Part shown: in pieces, positions 46,847 through 57,825 of the stretch
Numbering within the stretch: position 1 is the first letter of the stretch
Layout of the letters: each line of letters opens with the position of its first letter
From: Colocasia esculenta
Lineage: Eukaryota > Streptophyta > Magnoliopsida > Alismatales > Araceae
Assembly (NCBI GenBank): GCA_014218235.1
Contig: CM024757.1
Coordinates: 148,255,371-148,319,370 of the forward strand
Length of the DNA: 64,000 bases
Direction: 5' to 3'
Notes under the pieces: generated by a model
What the model was told of the DNA's origin: nothing
The model's database searches: none
What the model saw: the letters and a program-made list of their open reading frames with translations, nothing else
Made by a program: the position numbers and the translations under genes

Positions 46847-49800
46847 TCATTGAATTTTGCACAATCTCAATTCTCTTCTTAAGGAGGTGAACCTATCTTC
46901 TGACAAAGGTTTGGTGAAAATATCAGCCAATTGTTTTTTAGTAGGAATGAAGTCAAGTTCTAGGTTCTTATTGGCTACTTCATCTCTCAAAGAATGATGT
47001 CTGATTTCAATGTGTTTGGTCCGTGAGTGTTCAATTGGGTTTTTGGAAAGATTGATAGCACTAGTATTGTCACATAAGATAGGTGTGCATCCAATATCAA
47101 TGTTGTAGTCATACAGCTGACTTTTGATCCACAACACCTGAGCCGCACAACTCCCTGCAGCAACATATTCTGCCTCTGCAGTGGAGAGTGTAACCGAGTG
47201 TTGCTTCTTGGATGCCCACGAAACCATGCAACCACCAAGAAATTGGCAATACCATCTAGTGCTTTTTCTGTCAATTTTACACCAAGCATAGTCAGCATCA
47301 GAATATGAAACCAGTTCAAAGCTACTACCTGCTGAATACCATAAGCCCAAATCATACCACCTGCTGGATACCATAAGCCCAAATCATACGTACCTAAGAG
47401 ATATCTGAAAATCCTTTTAACTGCAACCAAATGGCTTTCCTTTGGACTAGATTGGTATCTAGCACAAAGGCAAACATTGAATTGTATATTCGGCCTACTT
47501 ACAGTAAGGTAAAGAAGTGAGCCAATCATACCTCAGAATTGCTTTGCATCTATCGTTTTACCTTTCTTATCTTTTTCCAGTTTTATGCTTGTGCTCATTG
47601 GTGTTGAGGCTGGCTTGGCTTGTTCAAACTGAAATCTTTTCAATAGATCCTTGACATATTTTTCTTGATTTATGAAGAAGCCATCTTCATATTGTTTCAC
47701 CTGCAAGCCAAAAAAAAATTGAAGCTCCCACATTAGACTCATCTCAAATTCACTGTGCATATGTTTTGAGAATTCTTCACACAGTGAGGGGTTAGTTGAA
47801 CCAATATGATGTCGTCCACATAGGCTTGAACAACATTATATGATTTCTAACTCTTTTAGTAAAAAGGGTTTGGTCCACTTTACCTCTTGAGTAGTTTTTA
47901 CTCACCAAAAGTTGCTCAGTCTGTCATACCAGCTCGGGGTGCCTATTTTAAACCATAGAGAGCTTTGTGCAATTTATAAACATGGTTAGGCTTTTCATTA
48001 TCCTCAATCCAGGTGGTTGAGAAACATAGACTTCCTCTTTGATGTAACCATTCAAGAAGGCAGTTTTAACATCCATTTGAAAAAGTTTGAACTTGTTTGA
48101 ACATGCATAGGCTAACAAAATTCTAACTGCTTCAAGCTTGGCTACAGGTGCAAAGGATTCTTCAAAGTCTATCTCAAATTCTTGATTATATCCTCTTGCT
48201 ACCAATCTAGATTTGTTTCTCACCACTTTACCCTCTTCGTTTAGCTTATTCCTAAATACCCATCTTGTTCCAATTACAGAAATTTCAGGGGTCCTAGGAA
48301 CTAAGCTCCAAACATTATTTCTTTCAAATTGCCCAAGTTCCTCATGCATAGCATCAATCCATGAATTTTCTTTTAGAGCCTCTTCAACATTTTTAGGTTC
48401 CACTTGAGAGACAAATACTAAATGATCTTGTTCAACAATGTGTCTTAGATGAGACCTAGTTAGAACTCTATCATTTACATTTCCAATTACATTCTCAAGT
48501 GGGTGATCCTTTGAGTACCTGGCATTCCTGATTCTTGAAGGACCCGGTTGATCTTGCTCTTGAGGAATTTGATCTTGGGGAGGGAGTTCTTGAGGATCTT
48601 CTTCAGATCTGTCGACAGCCTCTTCTTGGTCTGTTGACAAGAGCTTGTCATCTTGCCTTTCAAGTTTTACTCCTTCATTTTCATCATCAAACCTGTGAGC
48701 AGTTGTACTGTTAGTTTTTGCCTTTGACTCATCAAAATTAACATGTGGAGTTTCTTCCACAGTTCTATTTTTGTCATTAACACTCTATACTCTAGAGTGT
48801 TCAGAATAGCCTAGAAAAATACCTGGATCACTTTTGGCTTCAAATTTATCTAAATTCACTTTATCATTATTATGAATAAAAACTTTGGAGCCAAAGATCC
48901 TGAAGCACCCAATGCTGGGTTTCTTACTTTTCAAGAGCTCATATGGGGTTTACTTCATTACAGGTTTTACCATGGCTCGATTGAGGATGTAGCATGAAGT
49001 ATTCACTACTTCTGCCCAAAAGCTTCTTGTGAGTTGGCTTTCAACCAAAAGAGTACGAGCCATTTCCACCAAGGTTCTATTATTTCTCTCCACAACTCCA
49101 TTTTGTTCCGGAGTCCTAGGAGAAGAAAACTTGTGATCAATTCCTTGGTTCCTGCAAAATTCAGAGAATGAATTATTGTCAAACTCTCCCCTAATCAGTG
49201 TGGATTGAGCATATTTTGTGTGTTTCTATGCTCAACCTTATTGAAGAACTCCTCAAAGATTAATGCTTCATTTTTGTGAGCCAGAAATTTAACCCAAGTG
49301 AACCTAGAGAAATCATCTACAATGACAAACCCAAAACGTTTGCCATTGAGACTGAGCGTTCTTGTAGGTCCAAATAGGTCCATGAGCAAAAATTCATAAG
49401 GTCTTGAAGTGATAATAGGAGCATTTGATTTGAAAGATTTTCTGGTTTGTTTTCCCTGTGCACATGCATCACAAAAACTTTCATTTTTATTGAACTGAAT
49501 TTTAGGAAGTCCACTTACCAGTTTCATCCTCATGATCTTGTGCAAAACATTGCAGGTTGCATGACCTAGCCTACGATGCCACAAGGTCAATTCATCATGT
49601 TTATTTGCAACAAGACATAAATTGTTGTTTTCCGGTTCATTTAAATCAACTAGATAGATGTTATTCACTCCTTTTCCAGAAAACTTGAGACTTCCTGCTT
49701 CTTTATCAACAATTTGACATGCATTTGATTCAAAGATGACTTTATGGCCTTTATCACACAATTGGCTAATACTAAGAAGATAGTGATTAAGACCATCAAC

Positions 49801-50025
49801 AAGTAACACATTGTTTATAGAGTTAGTGGCATACTTACCAACCTTACATGTGCCAATGATTTGGCCTTTATAGTTACCTCCAAAGACAACTTGTCCTCCG
49901 TATTTTTCAACCAGCAAACAGAATTTTTCTTTGTCTCCCGTCATGTGCCTTGAGCAGCCGCTATCCAAGTACCATTTGTTTTGATTTTGGGCTGCTAGGC
50001 ATTCCTGCATAAATAAATCAGACAA
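46847..50025 (-). pseudogene. S2 pol (protease, integrase, RT, RNase H), multiple lesions
   Basis: Read leftward from 50025. Protease shows KWYLDSGCSRHMTGDKEKF. The integrase zinc region is LWHRRLGHATCNVL..CDACAQGK; core aspartates lie in LLMDLFGPTRTL and FVIVDDFSRFTWV, with a frameshift near 49200. The remainder (PEQNGVVERNNRTL, FWAEVVNTSCYILNRAM) lies in another frame. RT (48760-47948) shows FEESFAPVAKLEAVRILLAY and QMDVKTAFLNGYIKEEVYV. Frame breaks near 48010 and 47830 disrupt the YVDD region, then FEMSLMWELQFFFGLQ follows. RNase H (47374-46847) shows SYSDADYAW, STAEAEYVA, LCDN, HIEIRHHSLRD. A 31-nt duplication (47327-47389) shifts the frame just before RNase H. Not functional. Confidence 0.93.
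47327..47389. repeat. 31-nt tandem duplication in S2 RNase H region
   Basis: Copies at 47327-47357 and 47359-47389 differ by one base (CTGAATACC against CTGGATACC), period 32. Because 32 is not a multiple of three, it shifts the reading frame. Confidence 0.9.
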
Positions 50026-51968
50026 GAGGTTTTGGTACCCAAATTACTTTGGGTCCTAATATTTTATTCATGCCAAAAAATAAATGCTTTGGAATCCAAA
50101 CTTATTTGCATTTCAGTTTGTTCAAATTATTCCAGCATTGTTTTTCAGTGTGGCCAGTTTTTTTACAGACATTGCATGATGTTGTTTTACTCAAAACATT
50201 TCTTTTGCTGATATGTTGAACTTGTGTTTGCATTTTTCTTTTTTGTTGCCTGGATGGTTTTCCCTTTTGAGTGTACTTTTAGGCTTGTTGAACAGAAGAG
50301 GTTTTTTTTTGTTTTGAGATTGTTTACCTTTAGCCTGAGCATTCTTGCTCTTGGGTGGAACTTGTTTACTTGAACTTGGACTACAATGAACAAAAGATGT
50401 AATCAATTTCTCTCTTAGTTTCTTTTGTTTTTCTGGTTAAAATCCAAGCCCATGCCTAGTTACATTTGGTTTAACACCCAAAACAGCAACATGATTTTGC
50501 TTTCCTTTTACAAATCTTGAAAGATCTTCAGATTTTCCTTTTAATTCCTTTTCAGCTTGTTCCAACTTTTTTTGAATCTCTTGATTTTCATGTTGAAGTT
50601 TTTCAAGAGAATTGATTAGACTTTGTTTTTCCTTTTCATTTTCTTGTAATTTTTCTTTCATGCAATCCATTTCTTCATAGTGACCTTCCTGTTCAATTTT
50701 TCGCAATTCAATTTCTTCAGACATGATTGCAAGTTGTTCATGAGTGTTTGTGCTAGACACAAGATTAGTGAGTTTCTTTTTCAGTGCTTTATTTTCAGAC
50801 TTGAATTCACAATTTTTCAAAGAGCAAGGTGTATGCCTCTTCCCATTCATCAACTGTATAGTTTTCAAATGAAGAGTTTATCTCATTTGAGTCTTCACTC
50901 CTTGCCATTAAACACTGAATTTCTTCATCTCCAGAGCTTCCTTGAGCATCGTCGTCTTCATCTTCATCACTCCAAGTCGCCATCATTACCTTGACTTTCT
51001 TGAAGGTGAATTTGTCCTTTTTCAGCTTCTTCTTGAGCTCTGGGCATTCACCTCTCATGTGCCCTAGTTTCTTGCACTCATAGCATACAATCATGTTAGA
51101 TTTCTTGTTAGACTCAAGCTTATTTGTAAAATCTTTCTTCGGAAAAGTTTTGGAGTTACCTGAGCCTTTCTTTTTGAACCTGAGGAATTTTTTGAACTAT
51201 CTAGTGAGCATGGCCATCTCATCATTCTCACTATCACTAGACGATTCAGATTCATCACTTTCCTATTGTGCCTCTTTCTTAGAACTTGAAGAACTTTTGT
51301 TAGAGGCTTTTAAAGGAATGGATTTCCTAGGAATTACCTCAGTTTCTTTTCTCTTCAGATTTATTTCATACGTCATAAGGGATCCAATTAGTTCATCCAA
51401 TTTCATTGTGGAAAGGTCTTTAGAATCCTCAATGACAGTGGCCTTAGTATGCCAAGAGGATGGAAGAGACCGAAGTATCTTCCTAACTAAGTCACTTCTG
51501 AGTACTACTTTTTAGATCTTTCACCCATTTATTATTAGCATGAATCTAGCAAACATATCTGAAATGGTTTCATCATTTTCATTTTAAACATCTCATATTC
51601 AGATACTAGCATACTTGTTTTGGTTTCCCTTACCTCAGACGTACCTTCGTAATAAGCTAAGCTTGTCCCATTTTTCTTTTGTTGAGTTACATGTGGAGAC
51701 TTGAAAACTCCTTAGGATGCACGGTGCACTGCATCATGTTCAATGCGCTCCAATTCAAGGTACCTTTCCTAATTTGTTCTCGAGTCCAGGTATCTTCATC
51801 AGCGGGCAACTCATATGCTCCCTTGCTGACGATTTTCCACAGCTCGTAGTCTTGAGCCCTCAGAAAAACCTGCATACGATTTTTTCAATATGGATAGTCA
51901 GTGCCATCAAAGAAGGGTGGCCTGGACACTAAGTGTCCTTCAACCATAAACTCCTTGTTAGTTTCCAT
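50018..51968 (-). pseudogene. S2 gag (UBN2-type with zinc knuckle and coiled coil), decayed
   Basis: Starts at the ATG at 51968 (METNKEFMVEGHLVSRPPFFDG). The gag domain shows VFLRAQDYELWKIV and NMMQCTVHPKEF, with several stops and frameshifts across 51100-51890. Near 51094-50807 is a CCHC zinc knuckle (CYECKKLGHMRGEC) followed by an acidic run (DEDEDDDAQGSSGDEE). From 50868 to 50437 comes a Glu/Lys-rich coiled coil (LEKLQHENQEIQKKLEQAEK). The last part, in other frames, ends with a GPKVIWVPKPLV-type motif and TGA at 50018-50020. Pol begins in a different frame. Confidence 0.88.
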
Positions 51969-52029
51969 GAGATTGAATTTCTCCTAATCGTGAGATCAAG
52001 CTATTAAAGCAGTAAATCGGAGAAACCTC

Positions 52030-52041
52030 GCTCTGATACCA
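52030..52041 (-). other. Primer-binding site of S2 (initiator tRNA-Met)
   Basis: On the minus strand it reads TGGTATCAGAGC, 2 nt after the LTR end TTTCA. Confidence 0.93.
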
Positions 52042-52043
52042 AT

Positions 52044-53365
52044 TGAAAGATACGCAGAATTATCTTAAACAGTAATCTAGAAGGGGGGTTGAATAGATTA
52101 CTACCAATTAGAAACACTATGGCCTTCTTTTTGATCCAACACTGACTTATCAAAACTTAAACAAATATGTATAGAATTCGAACTATGATGTGTGTGCTGA
52201 TTGTGAGTAGAACAAATAACAATCTAACTAACGTGTGGGTAATCAACGTGCCTACCAAATATCTATCGTGAAACGTTCAAACCACAGGACACGAAGATTT
52301 AAGGTGGTTCAGAGTAGACAACTTGTGTATCCTACGTCCACCATCCACACACACACGTAGAACAACTGCTTATGAGCGAGTTCAACTCTACAACACACAC
52401 ACCCACGTTGTCTGATGCAAACACGCAATCAGAACAACAAACCACACGTGAATCAAGCACAAGAGTCGCTTGAATCACTGCCACACACACAAAGATGTGA
52501 AAAGTAGAAGAAGAGAAGAGTTCTGAGTTTTAGAAACAAATCCAGATGAAGAACTCTTATTGATGGTCGTCCAGAAGAATTCCAAGCTTAATATAGATGA
52601 TGCCCAGTAGATGGAGAAGCTTGAATTGTGGACGAACTGGCTTCAACTCCGCTCGTGAGATGGATCTTCCACGAACAGGACGGAGGGTTGAAGTAGAGCA
52701 GCAGGGAAATGCTTTCTCTTAGGTTTTGCTTAGGGTTTTGGTATGGTGGCTTCTTGCTACGAAAATACCTTCATATGACCTATATATATGGGTGTCCAAG
52801 TATGGAGAATCATGCTTGAAGGGATCACCCCAATACAGATCATATCCTGACCATCAAATCTGAGTTTCTCTTCGTCTGTCGACAGGCACTTCATAGCTGT
52901 CGACAGCTACTGCAGACTTTTGGTTTCCAGAACCATGATGTTGCTGGAAGTCCTTAGCTGTCGACAGGCGATTGATGGCTGTCGACAGGCAGCATATATA
53001 TGTCGACAGGTACATTACATCTGTCGAGAGCTACTGCTCCAATTGAGCTTCCAGTAGCTTGATTGTTGCTAGATGGTCCATCTGTCGACAGGCTTCTTCT
53101 TAGCTATCGACAAGTAATTACTTGAAGTCTTTTTCAAGGTCTTTTGCACATGACTTTGGTTGCTTGTCTTGTATGCATTCACACCTACATTGAGAAACAT
53201 TCTAAGTGAGATAAAATGAATGCATAAGTTATCAATAAAAAACATGTTATCACATGATTGTTTCTTTCATGTCTTTGTCATTGTTATCATGTTTCAACCA
53301 TTCACACAACATAAATTAACATTACTCATCATAAAAAATAATTAAGCACATGTCATAACCCAACA
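52044..53365 (-). repeat. S2 5' LTR (1322 bp)
   Basis: Matches 43518-44840 over its full length. TATA candidate is at 52780-52790, palindrome cluster at 52876-53114. Confidence 0.93.
52876..53114. repeat. CTGTCGACAG palindrome cluster, S2 5' LTR
   Basis: Eight sites, five of them exact; the others are ATGTCGACAG, CTGTCGAGAG and CTATCGACAA. It is less decayed than the cluster in the 3' LTR. Confidence 0.88.
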
Positions 53366-53370
53366 GATAG

Positions 53371-53922
53371 TCCTTTGTCTCACTGCCTCTCTCTGCATTG
53401 GTTCTGAAGCTACGTAGTGGTGCTAAGCGTGGGGCCGTAGCTTGGCTAGGCTGCGGCGTTGCATGCGTTTGTGTGTTTATGTGGCGGCTCTGTCTCGCTT
53501 TTCTGCAGAGGCGGAGGCAGGAGCTAGGCTGGCGAGCAGAGGGCGTGGACGGCGTGTCCCCCTCTTGGCTGCTAGCGGCGGTGGCTTGGTTGATGTTGTT
53601 GTGACGGTGTTTCCTCACGACATTTCCACGTATGACTCGTTGCCCTAGTCTGCATAGTGGTTGTAGCCTGGCCGTGTCTAGCTTCCGTGGCCATCCTTGG
53701 TTTGGCCTTGTTGGCCCGTACTTCTGGTGGTTTCTGCTTCGGTGTCCTCTCGGTTTCGTAGTCCCGTTCATGGGTGCCAGTCCATGGTGGCACCGGCATG
53801 TGTGGCTTCCCGACCTCGCAGTGTGTCCGGAGTCTGAGGCAGTTCTGCTTATGGGCCCTCGACCTTTTGGAGGTATGAGGTGGTCGTGCTTGCAGTGAGA
53901 CGTCGTTCTCACCTGGTTGTTG
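53371..53922 (+). repeat. Element B LTR1, third segment
   Basis: Continues B after S2 (TCCTTTGTCTCACTGCCTCTC) and matches 59488-60035. GC-rich and non-coding; long minus-strand ORFs across it are composition artefacts. Confidence 0.85.
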
Positions 53923-54605
53923 TGTAATACCCTTGAATTTTAAATATCATATTTTACTTATAAATTCTTGTTTATGCAAACCGATTAGAATTACATTGAG
54001 ATATTTAGGATTTAGGGTGTGTTTAAGACACTTTATCATACCCAAATATCACTTTCAGTCGTGCGCACCCTGACAGGGCGACACCAGAAAACTGTAACGA
54101 AAATGAAATTTGAAAACACCATAATTCTTAGAAAAATGTGGTGATATCAAATATGTAATTATCCGGAATTTTTGACGACCGGATTTTGAGATTTAGCGGA
54201 CGCAACTATTTTTGGGGCGATTTTTCACCCAGTGGAAAATAAATTCTAAAAATTAAACTAAAATCATCATAATTTGTAAAACTATCACATTAGGCTATGG
54301 TTGAAATTTCAACACAAACGGACATCATTTGAACACCTTTACATAGGGATTATTGGGCCAGCTGAATTAAGGGTCATTTACGGTGACCAATTTCTGGGTT
54401 TTTCCTGGAGCTTACGTGTGAGGCTTAGGAGAGGCCAACACACATTAGGATAAGGCTAGGCTATGGGGTTGGGCTATCATTAAGGTTACATGCGTGTAAC
54501 CAAGAGAGTGTATGCATGGGAGACGTGGTTGTGGGGGGGGGGGAGTGAGGTTTTTACCTCAACACATGTGAGCCAACGTGCCGGTATGTATGCAGTCCGG
54601 AGGAG

Positions 54606-54614
54606 TTATAAAAG
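54606..54614 (+). promoter_or_regulatory. Candidate TATA box of the solo LTR
   Basis: TTATAAAAG lies in GGAGTTATAAAAGCTC, about 690 bp into the LTR. Confidence 0.6.
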
Positions 54615-55455
54615 CTCACTCCTTATCCATCGAACAAACATTTCCATCCCTTGTTCCTGTTGTTGCTGTTGTAGCTGCTTATTGTAGCTATTATTGTTCC
54701 TTCTTCTGTAGAATCACACTCCTCCAACTGCATCGGCTGAAGATTTCTGCAATTTCTTTTACTTTTCCTTACACTGATATTAGTTCAACGAGGAGGAGGA
54801 GAAGAATCTTTGTTTCTTTTTCAAGATCAAGTAGGTTCCTATCTTCTCCCCATACTTTTATTCTCTACTCTTGTTAAAAAGATTATAACTTCCTATATGT
54901 TGCTTTTGAGTTATTCAACCAAACTTGGTTTGGTGTGTACATCTTCCGTATACATGCTTGTAACTCTATATCTTTGTTTGATTCCTAACTACCTTTGGAA
55001 CTCTGTGATTACCAAAGAAGAATCTTCACTCCCTTAAAGATCAAGTAGGTTCCTAACTTCTTCTTCCACCCTTGATCTATGTTCATGCTATAGAGTTTTG
55101 CAGAAGTCTCAATTATCTTTAGAATAGTATGAAGACTTCGGTTCAATTGTTTGGTACTTCAAGTTTTGATTTAGATCCATGAAACATTTTGTGGTTTAGT
55201 GTTCATCATGTAGGAATCTTCCATTGAACTATTGCTATCAAGGCTCTACTACTAGTACTAAACTATGTTTAGCTTTAAACAAGACAAGTTTGAATTGCAA
55301 ACCTCCTCTTTCATCTCGCTTGTTTAGCTTATAAACCCCTGCGAGAACTAAAATTCGACTCTTCTATTTGATATAAATCATGCATTGGTCCATAGGTTCC
55401 ATGATTATAGTTTTTAGGATGAACTTTAAGTCATTTCTGGAATAAAAACCAACGG

Positions 55456-55634
55456 CTGTCGACAGGGGGAAGTTACCTGTCGACAGACTTCACTTTCACA
55501 GAACTGTGAACTGCTGGGACAGCAGTAGCTGTCGACAGCCAGCCCATTACTATCGACAGGTACTGTCCCAGACCAGCAAACTCAGTTCTGAAAGCCTCTA
55601 TCTGTCGACAGCCACCTCCTGGTTGTCGACACAT
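55456..55634. repeat. CTGTCGACAG palindrome cluster in the solo LTR
   Basis: Four exact copies plus two altered (CTATCGACAG, TTGTCGACAC), with GTACTG and TTCTG spacers like those around the S2 sites. It lies downstream of this LTR's TATA box, unlike in S2. Confidence 0.85.
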
Positions 55635-56930
55635 GTTGTCCTTAACTGAATTTCAGCAATCTTTCTTGTACCAATCCTTGTCAAAACTTCAACCTATTAG
55701 CATGGCAAGCTACCCACTTATTTACCTTGGTATTTACTGTCATACTACAGCAAAGTTTACCCACATTATGTACCTTAACCTCCCTTGAATTATTCTTAAC
55801 ATTGTCAATTACAAATAGTACTCCGATTAAGTCAATTCTCCCGTATTCGGTAACTGAGTCTATAAAACCTGATCACCTGAGAGTTCATATGTTTGAACAC
55901 CTTATGAGATGTGAATAATTTGTGATGACAATTTTGGATCTTCATCTTCATGGGTTCTTATGTAATTTCAATCTTCTGAAGTTATTGGCTTTGAGTCATA
56001 ACCCTGTCTCAACCAATTGTCTTTCTTATATTATTGAACTCCGAGCAACTTTGTCACCAAGATATCTGTATTAATTCTCAATCAAAACTACCTTTAGATT
56101 TCCAATTTCTGTTATGCTCATGAAAAGAAATTTATGATATGAAGACAGTGCTCTCTTCAAAAGAGGGTTTAGGATCACTTGTGGTAGCACCAGCCACTTG
56201 TGATCAGCTGAGGGCGACAGTTTATAGGTAAATCCAAGTCAATGGACTAACGATGGTGGGTAATAAACCCCGTTCTTGCGTAATGAACAAGATCTAAGGT
56301 GCTAGAATCGCCTAGGCACTGAGGATATATTTACGTCTATTTAGTAACCTCTTGAGAGCAGTGATGCCTGTCAAATTTGTTTCCAAAACAAGTTATGGTC
56401 TGAATTCTAAAAGACAAATATGACTCGAATTCTGTGATTTGTTTGGGCTCATTATGAATTCAATTTGAGCTATGTGTTTCTGTTAAGTATGAATTCATGA
56501 GCAAATGTGTTTTTGATTCATATATGCTTACTTTCACCTACTGAGTCCTTCCGACTCATGCCTTTGTTCCTTCAACCCTTTCAGATTGAAGGTGTGTATA
56601 ATCTCAGCTATAGATGAATCTCAATTCCGCTGCAGACGATGAAGAGATGAAGAAGAATAGCGTAGTTTTAGTAGTTTCTTTTAGTTGATTATGTATTAAA
56701 TTAAAGAGAGAAACTTAGCGCTTGTAAATAATGAGTATTAGTACTTTGTTACCTTGTGAAGTATAATATGTTCAAAGACGCCTTTGTGAAATGGTTTGCT
56801 AATGTTGAGCATTACACGGATTTGTCTACCCATAATGAAAATTGTCAGCGTAACCCATCTTCCGATCAAAGGTTATATGTATGGTATATGTATGTGTGTG
56901 TGTGAAGCCGGAGGAGGGTGTTACATGTTG

Positions 56931-57557
56931 CGTGGTCTCGGCGGTGTGCCGAGGGTTGCTTCCGCTTTATGCCCGACTCTGTTGGTTTATGCGGGAGTCG
57001 TGTGTGTGTCACGACCTTGGTTGGTGGTCATGGCATTACATTGTTCTGTTCCACTGCTTAGTAGTATCCTGATGTAGGTGTTCCTCGTTGTACAACTTTC
57101 TAGTGTAGTTTCCTATTTTCGGAGTTCCTGCTGCTTTGGCCGGTGAGAGACTGGTAATCCCTTATGGGCCTTGTTCGCGAGGCTCACCCCCCCTACTTCC
57201 TTCAGCTAGGGGCTCATCGTCGCGGGAGCTCAGTGTCGGACGGGTTGCGGAGGCGGCTGTGGCGCCGTGTGTTGTCAGCAGCAGTGAGAGCAAGTGTTGT
57301 GAGCTCTTGTACCTGGGTGAGTTGAGAATTGTGCTTTGCAAGTTCTCGGGGTATGCCCCTTCAGGACTGCACCTTTCTTCTTGTACCTGTGCTTTTACTT
57401 GAGACACATTGTACAGTTGTTATATTGTTATAGTTATTTAAATTCGGTACATATCTCACTAGACTATTTCTTCTAACCCTTCTGGGTCTTCGGATCCATG
57501 GTTGGCGATGCGAACTTTGGGGTCCCTAGCGGGGGTCCGGAAGGTCAGGTTGTTACG
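56931..57557 (+). repeat. Element B LTR1, fourth segment (3' end)
   Basis: Matches 60040-60676. It contains the GGGGTATGCCCC palindrome (57345-57359) and ends at GTTACG beside the PBS. Confidence 0.85.
57345..57359. repeat. CTCGGGGTATGCCCC palindrome, B LTR1
   Basis: Same 15 nt as in element A (22767-22781). It lies about 200 bp before the LTR end. Confidence 0.75.
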
Positions 57558-57825
57558 CTTGGTATCAGAGCGTGAGTCTACTGAGATTTGTAATGAGTTA
57601 GTAACTATAGTTGTCCCAAAGAAAGGTACTAGTACGCTGCTGACACCGTCCGACTAGTGTTAGGCTTATGCTTTCAATTGTTTTGCAGGTGTGTGGCTTC
57701 CCTGCAAGATTTGTGTGTGTGCTGCAGGTGGGTTGCAGCTGTTGCTGTGCCACGTGCATGGCGAGTATGGTCTCTCGGTGTGTTCATGTCGTGGTGGCGC
57801 GGTTGGCGGTGGACTCGCTGGCAGT
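57558..57825 (+). other. Residual interior of element B
   Basis: 268 bp with the PBS at its left end and no coding sequence or polypurine tract before LTR2 (CGCTGGCAGT). Confidence 0.75.
57560..57571 (+). other. Primer-binding site of element B (initiator tRNA-Met)
   Basis: TGGTATCAGAGC lies 2 nt after the LTR end. Confidence 0.9.

Larger units (their letters stand above)
43518..53365 (-). mobile_element. Sirevirus-like Ty1/copia element S2, coding region decayed
   Basis: LTRs are 43518-44840 and 52044-53365. The target duplication is GATAG (43513-43517, 53366-53370). On the minus strand each LTR starts TGTTGGGTTATG and ends TCTTTCA. PBS is at 52030-52041 and polypurine tract AAAAAGGGGGAGAA at 44841-44854. 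Order on the minus strand: gag, protease, integrase, RT, RNase H. Then come about 2 kb of non-coding sequence with no counterpart of the extra ORF of S1. It has more stops and frameshifts, and more LTR mismatch (about 4-5 percent by eye), than S1. Confidence 0.93.
53923..56925 (+). mobile_element. Solo LTR, Ty3/gypsy type (3.0 kb)
   Basis: Starts TGTAATACCCTTG and ends GGGTGTTACA. The perfect target duplication is TGTTG (53918-53922, 56926-56930). No PBS, polypurine tract or ORF is present. It has the terminal TGTAATACCC form common in plant gypsy LTRs, a TATA box TTATAAAAG at 54606-54614, an 11-G run (54533-54543) and a cluster of CTGTCGACAG sites (55456-55634). Direction is from the TATA box. 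The gypsy assignment rests on its termini only. Confidence 0.85.

Noticed and set aside
53322..53912. 196-codon minus-strand ORF
   Set aside because: It crosses the S2/B junction at the GATAG duplication, so it cannot be a real gene.
54533..54543. 11-G run as a quadruplex
   Set aside because: A single homopolymer run without further G-tracts nearby; more likely slippage or an assembly-sensitive site.
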